From positions 280,549-344,548 of the forward strand of contig QANU01048949.1 of NCBI GenBank assembly GCA_003254905.1: a stretch of DNA of 64,000 bases. Direction: 5' to 3'. This document shows, one piece after another, positions 51,366-64,000 of the stretch. Each line of letters starts with the position of its first letter. Positions within the stretch are counted from its first letter, which is position 1. Under the pieces are notes generated by a model that was not told the origin of the DNA, made no database searches, and saw only the letters and a program-made list of their open reading frames with translations. Source of the DNA: Nissolia schottii (Eukaryota > Streptophyta > Magnoliopsida > Fabales > Fabaceae). The translations under genes and the position numbers were made by a program.

Positions 51366-53684
51366 ATGGGGAAATCAGGGGGTAGAAGGAAGAAGGGTGG
51401 TGGTGCAAACCAAGCTTCAGCTGAAAGTTCAGCAGCCCCAGCAGCTAATGGAGGGGTGGATTTGGATTCCTCAATTTTTTTGAAGAGAGCGCATGAGCTC
51501 AAAGAGGAAGGGAATAGGAGATTTCAGAATAAGGACTATTCTGGTGCCCTTGAGCAGTATGAGAGTGCTCTTCGGCTCACCCCGAAAAATCACCCTGACA
51601 GAGCCGTTTTCCATAGCAATAGAGCAGCTTGTTTGATGCAAATGAAGCCAATAGATTACGAAACTGTGATTGCTGAGTGCACCATGGCCATTCAGGTCCA
51701 GCCGCGATTTGTCCGGGCACTTCTCCGAAGGGCCCGGGCTTTTGAGGCTGTGGGCAAGTATGAAATGGCTGTGCAAGATGTACAGGCATTATTGGGAGCC
51801 GACCCTAATCACCGGGATGCTTTGGAGATTGCTCAGAGATTAAGGACAGCGTTGGGACCTCAGCAGGACCTCCAGAGTCGCCCCTCCCCTGCAGCTCTCG
51901 GCGCTTCTGCTGTCCGTGGTGCCCCTATTACTGGTTTAGGGCCTTGTTTGCCTGCCCGGCCAGTAGGAAAGAAGGGGCAAAATTCAGCAGGTACATCAGT
52001 TGCCTCACCTAACAACAAGCAAGACAAGTCGCAACCACTTATACTGACTGAAAATGGTCCTGGTGCCAAGTCCCAGTTGCCAAAACTTGTGTTGAAGCCT
52101 TCAAATGGTTCTGCAAGGCCACCGAACCTGAAAAAAGAAAACCAGAAGGAACAGTCATCTCATTTGTCTGCTATTCATGGACTACATTCGGAGGTCACAG
52201 TTCGGTGGAGACCATTGAAGCTTGTTTATGACCATGACATTAGGCTTTCCCAGATGCCGGTGAATTGCAGTTTTAGGGTACTTAGAGATATAGTAAGCAA
52301 GAGGTTTCCTTCATCAAATTCTGTTCTGGTCAAGTATAAGGACAATGATGGCGATTTGGTAACTATAACCTCGACTGATGAACTCAGATTGGCAGAATCT
52401 AATGCTGATAGCCTTCTTCTAAAAGAACCTGAAGCAGATAAAAGTGATTCCGTTGGGATGCTGAGATTACATATTGTTGAAGTTAGTCCTGAGCAGGAGC
52501 CTCCTCTGTTGGAAGAAGAGGAAGAGAAACCTGTTGAGAGCGAAGGGAATAAGGGAGATGAGAGTGGATCTCATTCTTCCCTCAGTGAATCTGTCCCTGA
52601 AGTTCCTGATTCTGAGGTTGATAAGATGGGGAAGGATACTCCAAAGGAAAAATCAGGAACCACAGGAGATTCGGAAAGCAAAGAAGTGGAAATGGATGAT
52701 TGGTTGTTTGAGTTTGCTCAACTTTTCCGCTCACATGTTGGTATTGATCCAGATGCTCATATTGACTTGCATGAGCTTGGGATGGAGCTTTGTTCAGAAG
52801 CACTTGAGGAAACAGTAACTAGTGAAGAGGCTCAGGAACTCTTTGACAAGGCTGCTTCAAAGTTCCAGGAGGTGGCTGCTTTGGCATTCTTCAACTGGGG
52901 AAACGTTCACATGTGTGCAGCTAGGAAGCGGATCCCATTAGATGAGTCTGCTGGGAAGGATGTAGTCACGGAACAGCTTCAAGTGGCTTATGACTGGGTC
53001 AGGGAAAAATATTCCTTGGCCAGAGACAAGTATGAGGAAGCACTCTTGATCAAACCAGACTTCTATGAGGGACTGTTGGCTCTTGGGCAGCAACAATTTG
53101 AAATGGCTAAACTTCATTGGTCTTTTGCACTTGCTAGGAAAATAGATCTGTCGGGCTGGGATCCTGCAGAGACACTTGAACTTTTTGACAGTGCAGAGAA
53201 GAAGATGAAAGCTGCAACAGATATGTGGGAGAAGCTGGAGGAACAGAGAGCTAATGAGCTAAAGGACCCGAATGCAATAAAGAAAGAAGATTTATTGAGA
53301 AGAAGAAAGAAACAGGGAGGCGCTGCTGAAGGTGAGTCCTCGAGTGCTGGTGGTCAGGGCGATGTATCTGCTGAAGAAGCTGCTGAGCAGGCAGCTGTCA
53401 TGAGGTCCCAGATTCACCTTTTCTGGGGTAATATGCTTTTTGAAAGATCCCAGGTTGAATGCAAATTAGGAATGAGTGGTTGGAAGGAAAAGCTGGATGC
53501 TGCCACCCAGCGCTTTAAGCTTGCCGGAGCTTCTGAAGCTGATATTTCGATGGTTCTGAAGAATCATTGCTCAAATGGAGATGCAAAAGGAGGAGATGAT
53601 AAAAAGGTCGAGAACGAGAACACACAACCCAATAAGGCTGGTGAAGTGGAGAACAATGGGGCTAATCAAATAAGCGATAAGTGA
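51366..53684 (+). CDS. CLMP1: TPR-PB1 protein, CLMP1/Phox family
   Basis: A single uninterrupted exon of 772 residues. Order: basic N-terminus; three TPR repeats (about 40-155; KRAHELKEEGNRRFQNKDYS, HSNRAACLMQMKPIDYETVI, VRALLRRARAFEAVGKYEMA); a Pro/Lys-rich linker; a PB1 domain (about 276-350) with VRWRPLKLVYDHDIRL and the acidic OPCA motif YKDNDGDLVTITSTDEL; an acidic linker; and a long conserved C-terminal region from MDDWLFEFAQLFRSHVGIDP (about 444) through FNWGNVHMCAARKRIPLDES to IHLFWGNMLFERSQVE. It matches my memory of Arabidopsis CLMP1 (At1g62390, Phox-type TPR). CLMP1 is needed for chloroplast separation and distribution; TPRs of this family bind HSP70/HSP90. The ATG follows a spliced leader and starts MGKSGGRRKKGGG as in homologues. 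Confidence 0.95.
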   Translation: MGKSGGRRKKGGGANQASAESSAAPAANGGVDLDSSIFLKRAHELKEEGNRRFQNKDYSGALEQYESALRLTPKNHPDRAVFHSNRAACLMQMKPIDYETVIAECTMAIQVQPRFVRALLRRARAFEAVGKYEMAVQDVQALLGADPNHRDALEIAQRLRTALGPQQDLQSRPSPAALGASAVRGAPITGLGPCLPARPVGKKGQNSAGTSVASPNNKQDKSQPLILTENGPGAKSQLPKLVLKPSNGSARPPNLKKENQKEQSSHLSAIHGLHSEVTVRWRPLKLVYDHDIRLSQMPVNCSFRVLRDIVSKRFPSSNSVLVKYKDNDGDLVTITSTDELRLAESNADSLLLKEPEADKSDSVGMLRLHIVEVSPEQEPPLLEEEEEKPVESEGNKGDESGSHSSLSESVPEVPDSEVDKMGKDTPKEKSGTTGDSESKEVEMDDWLFEFAQLFRSHVGIDPDAHIDLHELGMELCSEALEETVTSEEAQELFDKAASKFQEVAALAFFNWGNVHMCAARKRIPLDESAGKDVVTEQLQVAYDWVREKYSLARDKYEEALLIKPDFYEGLLALGQQQFEMAKLHWSFALARKIDLSGWDPAETLELFDSAEKKMKAATDMWEKLEEQRANELKDPNAIKKEDLLRRRKKQGGAAEGESSSAGGQGDVSAEEAAEQAAVMRSQIHLFWGNMLFERSQVECKLGMSGWKEKLDAATQRFKLAGASEADISMVLKNHCSNGDAKGGDDKKVENENTQPNKAGEVENNGANQISDK

Positions 53685-56520
53685 TGTGGCTTTGAAATCT
53701 TCTCCACCTCTGTTCAGTAGTGTCTTCAATGAAGACACTTTGACAAAGAATACCCTTTTCATTCTGTGCTCGAAAGGGATATTGGAATTCTTTCTAAAGG
53801 GATATCTAGATAGTTTGCTTGCCAATTTTCATTTTCTTTTCTCTGAAGTTCTCGGTGGTGATCTGATGAAGGGAGATTAATTTGTTAACATTATTTACAG
53901 TTATGAGTTTCCAGTAATGAATTTCACTTGCTAAAACTACGTTCATTATTGTCCCATACATACTTCTTCTAGCCGTGACACTATTTAGTGGTTAATTTGA
54001 ATGCAAACATGATCTTTGACACTATGGTGTCGATTGATCCATGCAACTATCCCCATTCAGGGAGACAAGGCTTAGTTGATGTTGTTGTTCTTATGAATAT
54101 GCTCATGTGTTTCCGATTTTAGTTCAAGAAGTTTCATAGGGTTATGCATTGAATTTATTTATTTTTCCATAGAGTAGTATTTGTATACTGTTGGAAGTAT
54201 CAGTTGTATGCTGAGAATCCTCTGGGGTGGGAATTTTATGGTCCATATACTTCTTGTTAGTGCCCCAAAAGTAAAAGTAAAAGCAAAAGCAGAAAACGAA
54301 ACAACATACATGAGTACATCCTCCATACTCTAATTGAGGGACACAGTCCAATGCTATACATTGAGTGGAGAAGAGAACCATGGCTTTGGTGAACATATGG
54401 TGGATGTCACAAAGTGAATGGCACGTGTTCACATAAGATAAGTATGAATCTCTTGTACGTTTCGCATTACGACTATTTTGATTACGTGCTACCTTGGCAT
54501 ATTTCCATAGTGGGGAAAAGTTGGTGGCTTCAGCTGGTCTTTGTTTTCCCAAATGAGTGCTAGTTCCTTTATTTTTAGAAACGAAATTGTCAACAAAAAT
54601 TTCTCTCTTAATACTGTCCCCTTTTTTTTGGTGACAATTCACAAGGCAACAGTAGCCCAGTTTTGGTCCTCCTTTAAGGGCAATTCACGATCCATCCGAG
54701 TTGTTGGTAGACGTTAGCCCATAAATTCAACACACAACCTTATTAACACTGTTGTCAGCACTCGTTTCCCCCTTTTTTCGTTCATACTTGCATGCTATGA
54801 ATTGTTCCTTGTCAACGTATCCAATTGGATTATGAACCATTTCAGCACCTTGGGCCGGAAGTAGGCACGTATTGGTGGTAATGAAGTGGTCCCGGTGGTC
54901 CTCATGGAGCATTTTGACTAGTTGAAATTACCCAAAACAGGTTCTACAAATTAGATTAAACAGTGGGAAAACGAAACTCGTGTGTTGAAAGTCATGCTAG
55001 AATGACAGGTCAGTGGGTTGTCTGAAGGTGGAGCTAAAACATCGGATGATTATATCAAATATGGTCAACTACAATAATTATACAAGAATTTATATAAACA
55101 AGGGAGTGAATTTTCTCACGTGAGATTTTCATGTGACCTAATCATGTGTATATTTTTAGTACTAATTGTGTTTATTTGTGAGGTTCAAGTTAGGGTCCAT
55201 TTACTTAATCAATGATAGAGATTTGTACATAATAACAAGATCATGTGAAAATCTCAATGAAGTGATCCATTTTTTATAATAATGGAACCATAGTCTACTA
55301 TTGTTAGTTATCTCATCAACTACATTGACCTACTTTTTCCCCCAACTCTTTATCTTGATGCTTCTTCCAGCCCTTGAGTGTTAGTTTTCAAGTCCAAGAA
55401 TGATGCTTTCGTACCAAATTGGAATTCTTAATATTATCAGCATTCTCTGGTTTTGGTTGATGTCTCATGTCAAGGGTTTAATTTAATAGTTTACATTATT
55501 TTAATTTGGGTGCGTTTTGGTTCCTCAAAAGGGATCTTGTAGAAGTTTCAAATGCTGATAAATGTTTTGCCTAGAACATACCTCTGGTGATTTATAAAAC
55601 ATTAAAAACCAAGATGCCTTTTAAAAAGGAAGGGAAAAAAAAATCAAGACATGGGAATCCAGTTCATAAAGTGAAATAAGATATAGTAGTAGTAATACGG
55701 CCACTAATAAAAATGACTAATCAAGTAATCAAAATTATTAACGTACTAATTAATTAACTACGTGACATTAACTATTTGCTTCAAATTATTCGATCAACTT
55801 TTCGTTTATCCCCCGAATTTTTCATTTCCAACATATGCGGATTGTATAGTTGGGACACAGACCCTAAACAGAGGAATTTGATCCTTCAAGTTCATGGTTG
55901 AGGTCTATTCTTTCCCTTTCTTTTTTAATTTAGTTTATGTTTTGAAGTTCAACCAAATTGCCTAAAAAAAATGTGAGTAAGGAATAAATACGGAAAGCCA
56001 TAAAAAATTCCCAATTAAGAAAGGGTGATTTGCAAGAATTACAACCACCTTTGGATTTCATGGATCAGCTAGATAAAGAGAGACCGTCTCAATTTTGTAC
56101 TTTTAGGATTTGTCAAAGGTACTGATCCAATTTCACAACTTTTACCATTTTAGTAGGTGGGTTTTGTTATTTATTCTTTTTTATATGATGGTTATGTCAA
56201 AGAATAATAAGCCAGGAATATTAATTAGTAAAAAAAAAAAAGAAATTATAAAGAGAGAGTTGCTTACAAAAATTGGTAAGATCGGGTTACTAAGACATTG
56301 CATCAATACATGACATAACCACCACAGACATCACACACAAACTAAAAGATCTAGCCAATACTTATTTTATTGTGAACAATAAATACATTATATCTATTGA
56401 ACACATGTATAACCGCACTTCCACACCAATCAAAGATAACAGACAGTACTAATAATAATAATAATAATAGCCTTATTAGATTATCAACAGAAACATACAA
56501 AACAGAACTAGTATTACGTA
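53685..56520. other. Intergenic region between CLMP1 and ACC oxidase
   Basis: The 3' region of CLMP1 (to about 53950), then AT-rich DNA. Open frames at 54142-54642 and 54727-54912 (minus) have no family resemblance and biased composition, so I do not call them genes. An (AAT)n tract is at 56450-56469. Confidence 0.5.
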
Positions 56521-58242
<1,722 letters not shown>

Positions 58243-58319
58243 TCACTTTTTAAGAGGTTGTGTTGTGTTGTGGTTGCCACTATTTGATGTGAGGAGTTTC
58301 GGGGGGTGCTCTATGAGGA

Positions 58320-58328
58320 ATTTATAGG
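58320..58328 (-). promoter_or_regulatory. TATA box of the ACC oxidase gene
   Basis: CCTATAAAT on the minus strand, about 100 bases before the ATG at 58221, predicting a leader of roughly 70 bases. Position and sequence fit a core promoter. Confidence 0.55.
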
Positions 58329-58329
58329 C

Positions 58330-61300
58330 TTCAAGTAGTGCCCAAAGGAGGCAAAATAACTATTTAATTATTTTAATTAAAAAAAAAAAAAACACAGAAA
58401 AGGTTATGCTGATGTTGCCTTCTCATTAGCTCTATGAATTGAATCAAATTCCTAACAAATGGAAATGATATTTCAACAACCCCGAAAGTGCTGATAATTA
58501 TACTCATAACGGAGTAAAAATTATCATAAAAAAAATTCATTTTAATGAAATTCATATTTTTGCAAATATAATTATTAATTGTTTAAGGGAAAAAAAAAAG
58601 TTAACAAGTATTATTACGGAATTTGTTAAAAAGTTTAAAATAAAAAAATTAAATTTTATTAAATTTTTTTAACGTATTTAATGCATTAAATAGTTAATAA
58701 TTTTATCTTTTTAATAAAAAAAATTTAATTTTTAATTTTTTAACAAGTGTTTTTAAAACATTTATTAACAAAACTCTTCATTAAGTTGTTCAAATAGTAT
58801 ATCTCCAAATTTCACAAACCGATATATTGAGATACTAAAACTAAAATGTACTTTAATGTGGAAAAGTCAGTCCCAACAATCAATTAGTGTTATTTTCAAT
58901 GGATAGAGCTGGTTGCGTGGATCAATAATGTTATACTGTCCTGTTACCGTTTCTCATGCACTCCCTCTCTGATCTTTTTCTTCGTCTTTCGAAGTTTCTT
59001 TAATTTCTGATTTTATTTTATTTTATGTTTTATTGAAGGCACAAAATGAGAAGTGTTATACGAACAATTCGGTCAATATTGAGATAGGACGTAACTCGAT
59101 CCCTGACTCAAGAATTTAGAGAGATGAACCTAGTTTTAAGAATTTAATGAGAATATGGGTGACGGTAGTGGTATCTACAAAAGACGCTTTGATGCCCAAG
59201 TAAGTATTTTTCTTATATGAGTAGTAAAATAAACAAAACGTACCTCAGTGCATAAAGTACCTTTACTTTATATAGTTTCGCCTTGTAGGTAGTCATTTAT
59301 AGGTGTTTAATACCTGTATAAAAGCTCATAGTGAAACATGAATGAGTTGTTTAAAGTCTTGATAATGTTATTGAAGTATAAAACTGTTATTTATAAATGT
59401 GTGGGAGGCTATTTATGGTTATTATTATTGTGTAATATATAGTTATTGTTCTTGAACCGGACAATTTCGAGATAAAAGACACTCAAATTTGATTGTCCTG
59501 ATATGTGATAAGGAATATCTCGACATGTCATGTTATACATTCTTATATATCTCGGTATCAATAATTATAAGTCAAGATTAAGTTAAGTCCGTAACAAGAA
59601 GCTATAAGCACAGACCCTAAATATAAAAGAGGTTTATGCCCCAAGGTATAATTTTAATCTCACCATTATTTGCCACACTATCTTTTAGACATTTATTTGA
59701 CTTAACCGTTAGAATTTCTTTGCAAATATCGCTCTCACAATGCAAGAGCAAGACAAGATAAATTTCTTGGTAAGAACTATTTGATATATTAAAAACATCT
59801 AAGTAAATAATGTATTAGCAAGATAATTTTAACTCTTCAAATATAAAAATATCTAATTCAAAATTCAAAATTTGACTTTTGTCATTAAATAATTTTTTAA
59901 AAATTAAAGACTAATTTATTAGATAACACATATCTAATATAAAAATCTCATAACTTATTTTTATCATTAAATCTAAATAATATATGAATATAAATAAATA
60001 ATAGAAAAAATTACTATATAAAAGTTCAAATAATTGTTGATAGTAGTATAATTATAATTATTGTCATTATATTAATTTATATACTTTTTATTATATTGGT
60101 ATATATGTATTGCAAAAACATAAAATAATATCAGTATAAGAATTAAATAAAATATCTATCCTTCACAAAAATAAAAATAGAGTATCACCTAATTAAACCT
60201 CGATGATGTTCTTTATTATTTATCCTATTAATAATCGGAGATGCTTGGTATATATGCTGCTAGCATTTGAAGATTACGACATGAGATATCTACGTATAGG
60301 CATGTGCAATGTTTGCAATTATGCTCGCATTTGAATCGTCGACATCATATTTAAACAAAAGAACCTAATGCCTAAAAACTTAATATCTTCCACATATAAT
60401 AACCAAATTAAAGTTCATCAATTTTATATATAGAATTCAAAATTAAAATAACAGGGTGTTTGTTTTTTATACTAATTAATAACAGTGCATATGAATTAAA
60501 ACTATATTTTAACCTACCCCCAATTTTGTTAAAGTAAACAACATTACCATATCATATTATTCATATGATGTGACATAGTAAAACATCACTTCATCCTTTG
60601 ATTATGAAGTTCATGAAAATAGAGACTCACTGATGACCATAAGATCAACGGTTTATCACATTGTGCAATGTAAGTTATAACGAGAAAATTAATCACTAAT
60701 TCCATCATACTTGGTTAGGAAAAAAAAAGGTTTTATCATAGCATCATATCCGAAGGGAAACAAGCCATAAAAGTAACGTCTTTTTGATCACCACGAATGG
60801 CACTAACAAAGGAATCTCAATTGACGCGCGTGGCTGAGTTCCTCAAGTACAAGACATGCATTGAGAGATTTTGGAAAATGTTTGCCACGTTATATTTAGT
60901 TCAACTTCAACATCCCCTAGCTAGCATCAACAAGATTGGCTACTAAGTAATTACATTTAAAGAGCGAGTGAATTAAGTTATGTATGAACAAAGAATTAAG
61001 AACAAAGAATTAAGGCTCAAGTCTAGATTGGTCATTATCACTACGTATATGATCACCCTGTTTGGCCATATGGCATTTTTTATTTTGGTTCTAAATTTGG
61101 TTTTTTTGCATGGTACTAAACAGTGGGCTATTAGTACTAGAAAGGAACTTTTATATATATAAAAGAGTTAAGTTAACAAGTGCCCCTTAGGTTTTTAGAG
61201 CATTTATTAGACTTACAATAAAATGATTTGAGATTTTTAATGTTTTTAATACATTAAATACTACACTTTTTTAAATAAAAACTTACTTTTTATAAATTCC

Positions 61301-64000
61301 TGAAGATAGTTGTTAGAAAAACCCTATGTAATATACAATATGCTTTTATTTACTAGTAATTGTTGACTTGGTAACTTTCGGTCTTGACTCACATGCAATG
61401 TTGCTTTCTATAATGACAGTGGCAGATTGTGTCTCTTGTTTAGTGGTTTGGTGATTAGCTTTCACATTCAAAATCTAGCCATATTGGATGCTAAACAGAA
61501 TGTTGGAAAGTTACACGAAACTACGAACGCCCGAATTTTTTTGTCTCTTTCATTATCTCACGTCATTTCATCAACAAATGGAAAAAAAGTTTGATTAGTG
61601 GACTAAATGTGGGAGAGAAGGAGAGACTTTGGTTTTAACTGTTATGACTAAAAAAGTTAGTGACTTTGGACGAAGTTGTTGGAAAGAATATACATGTGGG
61701 TCATTCATGCAAATCAGATTAAAACAAGCCTAACTCCGGTTCCAATCCAAGCTTGGATATTTAATGGATTACCATGGTATTTAAGGAAGTTCGTGATAAG
61801 ATTAAGAGGATTTTATTATATTCTTTAGTCATAGTTTGTTAGACTAGTTGAATGAATGTCATTTTAAATGTGATCAATTTTATTAACATAAGATTAATTG
61901 AGTGATAGATAAGTCTGTCTTTCTTTTAAAAAAAATTTGAATTCGACATTTAAAAGAAAAAAAAAACAATGTTAAAAGAGTAGACATAATAATTTAAGTT
62001 AGATAAGTTAATTATAATAAAGTCTAAATATTAGTGTAAGGAAAAAAAATGTGATTGAGTTTTGTGATTCAAAGATGGATGCCCTGTAGAGAATGACTAA
62101 TTGTCCCGGAAAATGTAAGAACTAATTAAGAAGTTCATCAACTTATGTGAAAAGGTTAATAGGAGCCCTTTCCACCCTCTTGCTGCACAAACTCTTAATT
62201 TTTATAAGGCCGCCTTCATGACGCCGTCAAGTAAAAATACAAAAGCACTAACATACAAAGACATCACCACATGACAACATGTAGCTAGGAGTGACATATT
62301 CTTAAAGCACAATTTATGAACTATACCAAATACGTGATTCCTATGAGTAATTAGTGGACCAGCATCAACAAAAAATAAAGTGAGTGACCTTCACAGTACT
62401 GTGCCATGCATGGACACACCACATACATGGAACTAATTAAGCCAATTTGGCTTTAATTATTTCTTCAGTTGAATTTATAATAATTACATTCAGACTACAC
62501 TACTGACTACTGACCGCTGACCACTGACCACGCCCCACTACCTCAAAATATATATATAAAAAAAAAAGTATTAATCAAAACAACGAAAGCTTTCGATCAT
62601 GTTCAAAGACATCCCGTTATTCCATGTACCAAACCGAAATGAGTTGTGCTATGTATAGTTATTTCATATAGAACACCACGCTAGCTCATACCTCCATTTA
62701 ATAGGAATTTACTGAAGTGTATATCTCAATAAGAATTTCATCCAAAAATAAATGATACAGTGTCACGTACGAAATAAGTACAATTAACATTTATTAACGG
62801 GAGTACATCTACTATGAAATTAAAACTCAACAGCCAGTTATATATAGTTCTTCCATACTATGATTATAGTCACTTTTAATATAAGCAGAATTGTTGTGGT
62901 TCAAGACCTTTTCAATCTACTAATCATCTTCGTCCAGTTATGATGCATTTTATACTTCCTATATCTTTCATCACTACATATATGATAGGGATAAGGGGTC
63001 CAGGGGGAACATTGCACCAAGAATCTTTTGTTGTTGTAGTACAAAATCAATCTAGTGTATTTTGAATAGAGAATAATATAGTTGGTCCCGGCGTGGAAGT
63101 GAATTATGTCTAAATGAACTTCACTTATAATATTGTGTCTAAATCAACTTACGAGTTGCGTTTAGTATTAGAAACAAGATAAGAGGGACAGAGATATGAG
63201 GATAGAAACAGAGAAAATTTATGTTTATCTAAATCTCAATTTTGTGTTCCAACTTTAATGAGATACAAAAAATACATAAATCTTTTGTCCTCATATTTTT
63301 GCTCTTTATCATGTTCTTAGTACTAAATACAACCATAATTGTTAGGAATTCGACTTCAAGATTCGTCATTCTGAAAATAGCTTTTGTTTAACCATCACTT
63401 TTGAAATTGTGCGGGCAGTTTTTAAGACAAAAGAAAAATTATGCCCTACAATTGAATATCTATATAAAGATTTTATTTAATTGAATATCAGTTTTTTTAA
63501 TCCATTTTTTGTTATCTGTTTTCGTCAATTTTTGAGAGGAAATTTGAGGGTTGGGAACCCAACCATCCCAATTTTTGGCGTTGTACGGCTCATTTTTCAA
63601 TTTTAGGCCCCGGCTGGGATCTATTTCTTCATTGCCATTTGTTGAGCCCAGCTTAAAATGTTTGACATTGGACCCACACCCAGTGGGTTGCCATGTTTAA
63701 AGGCTACAAGTGGGTCTTCAGACCCAAAAATTAAAGGCTACATGCCTACATTGAGAATTTATTCTTTTGGTTGGGACATTAAGAAATTAACATTGTTTTG
63801 GGCCAACTAGTAAGGTATCAAACCAAATTGGGCTTCGGCCCCGTTTATGCACCCAAGTAAAAAAGTAGGAAATTTTTTTGGTCTGACGTAGCCATTTATT
63901 TTGCCTTTCTATCTTGTTGGATTGGGTTGGAATAGAATTCCAAATAAAAAGCTTGAGGTTCGGCTTAAGTTAATAAAAACTACACAATTTATTTTTTTTT
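58330..64000. other. Long intergenic region, no gene recognised
   Basis: 5.7 kb of AT-rich DNA upstream of ACC oxidase to the window end. No coding domain found on either strand. A moderately GC-richer stretch at about 59040-59660 (GATCCCTGACTCAAGAATTT, GATGCCCAAGTAAGTATTTT) and another at 63530-63880 read like relic transposon sequence, but I could not define ends or a class. Confidence 0.5.

Noticed and set aside
52474-52818. 114-residue frame inside CLMP1
   Set aside because: It is in another frame of the long CLMP1 exon, which is clearly the coding one.
54142-54642. 166-residue minus-strand frame downstream of CLMP1
   Set aside because: No recognisable family, a biased C/F/Y run (CCFVFCFCFYFYF) from a low-complexity stretch, and no splice or promoter context.

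Overview
The window is a piece of a flowering-plant (eudicot) nuclear genome. The genes have GT-AG introns, the spaces between genes are long and AT-rich, and plant transposon classes are present (CACTA, hAT-like, solo LTRs, a LINE remnant). Protein details, mainly in the HT1 and CLMP1 orthologues, look legume-like, but that is an impression from memory and not a computed placement. The assembly has one 80-N gap (31089-31168) and three single Ns (19689, 22407, 46426).

I reconstructed ten protein-coding genes by joining exons in phase. In order they are: a DUF506 protein (+, 5249-6570); Mediator subunit MED11 (+, 9986-11225); a small conserved plant protein of unknown function (+, 16411-16998); an HT1-type Raf-like kinase (-, 30798-33758); a peroxisomal SDR of the IBR1/SDRa type (-, 35829-37516); an EHD-type dynamin-like ATPase (-, 38560-42667); a RIN4-like NOI protein (-, 44245-45126); a plant/fungal atypical dual-specificity phosphatase (+, 47327-49406); the TPR-PB1 protein CLMP1/Phox (+, 51366-53684); and an ACC oxidase (-, 56562-58221). 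An eleventh, weak candidate is a plastid-targeting-like first exon at 45459.

From memory of Arabidopsis, ACO2, CLMP1, HT1, a DUF506 gene and the small unknown gene lie together at about At1g62380-At1g62422. EHD2 and IBR1 are neighbours at At4g05520-At4g05530. The window therefore looks like an ancestral block whose genes were later divided between Arabidopsis chromosomes. The genes are not an operon and do not form an obvious pathway. Several act in guard-cell, hormone or defence processes (HT1 in CO2 and stomatal signalling, ACC oxidase in ethylene synthesis, IBR1 in auxin supply, NOI in immunity), but the order is better explained by ancestry than by joint function.

The intergenic DNA holds the most structure. 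The left edge (1-1504) is the end of a CACTA transposon. At 14485-14990 there is a foldback element. At 19863-27037 there is a nest: a solo LTR with a perfect 5-bp target duplication (CATAA), split by a second, related solo LTR in the opposite orientation (21530-25429, duplication TATCA); the pair sits inside a third, older repeat. At 29317-30129 there is a non-autonomous hAT-like element with a perfect 8-bp duplication. A truncated, broken LINE RNase H piece lies between the EHD and IBR1 genes. I saw no clear tRNA, rRNA or CRISPR, and no sign of a wholly new biological system.
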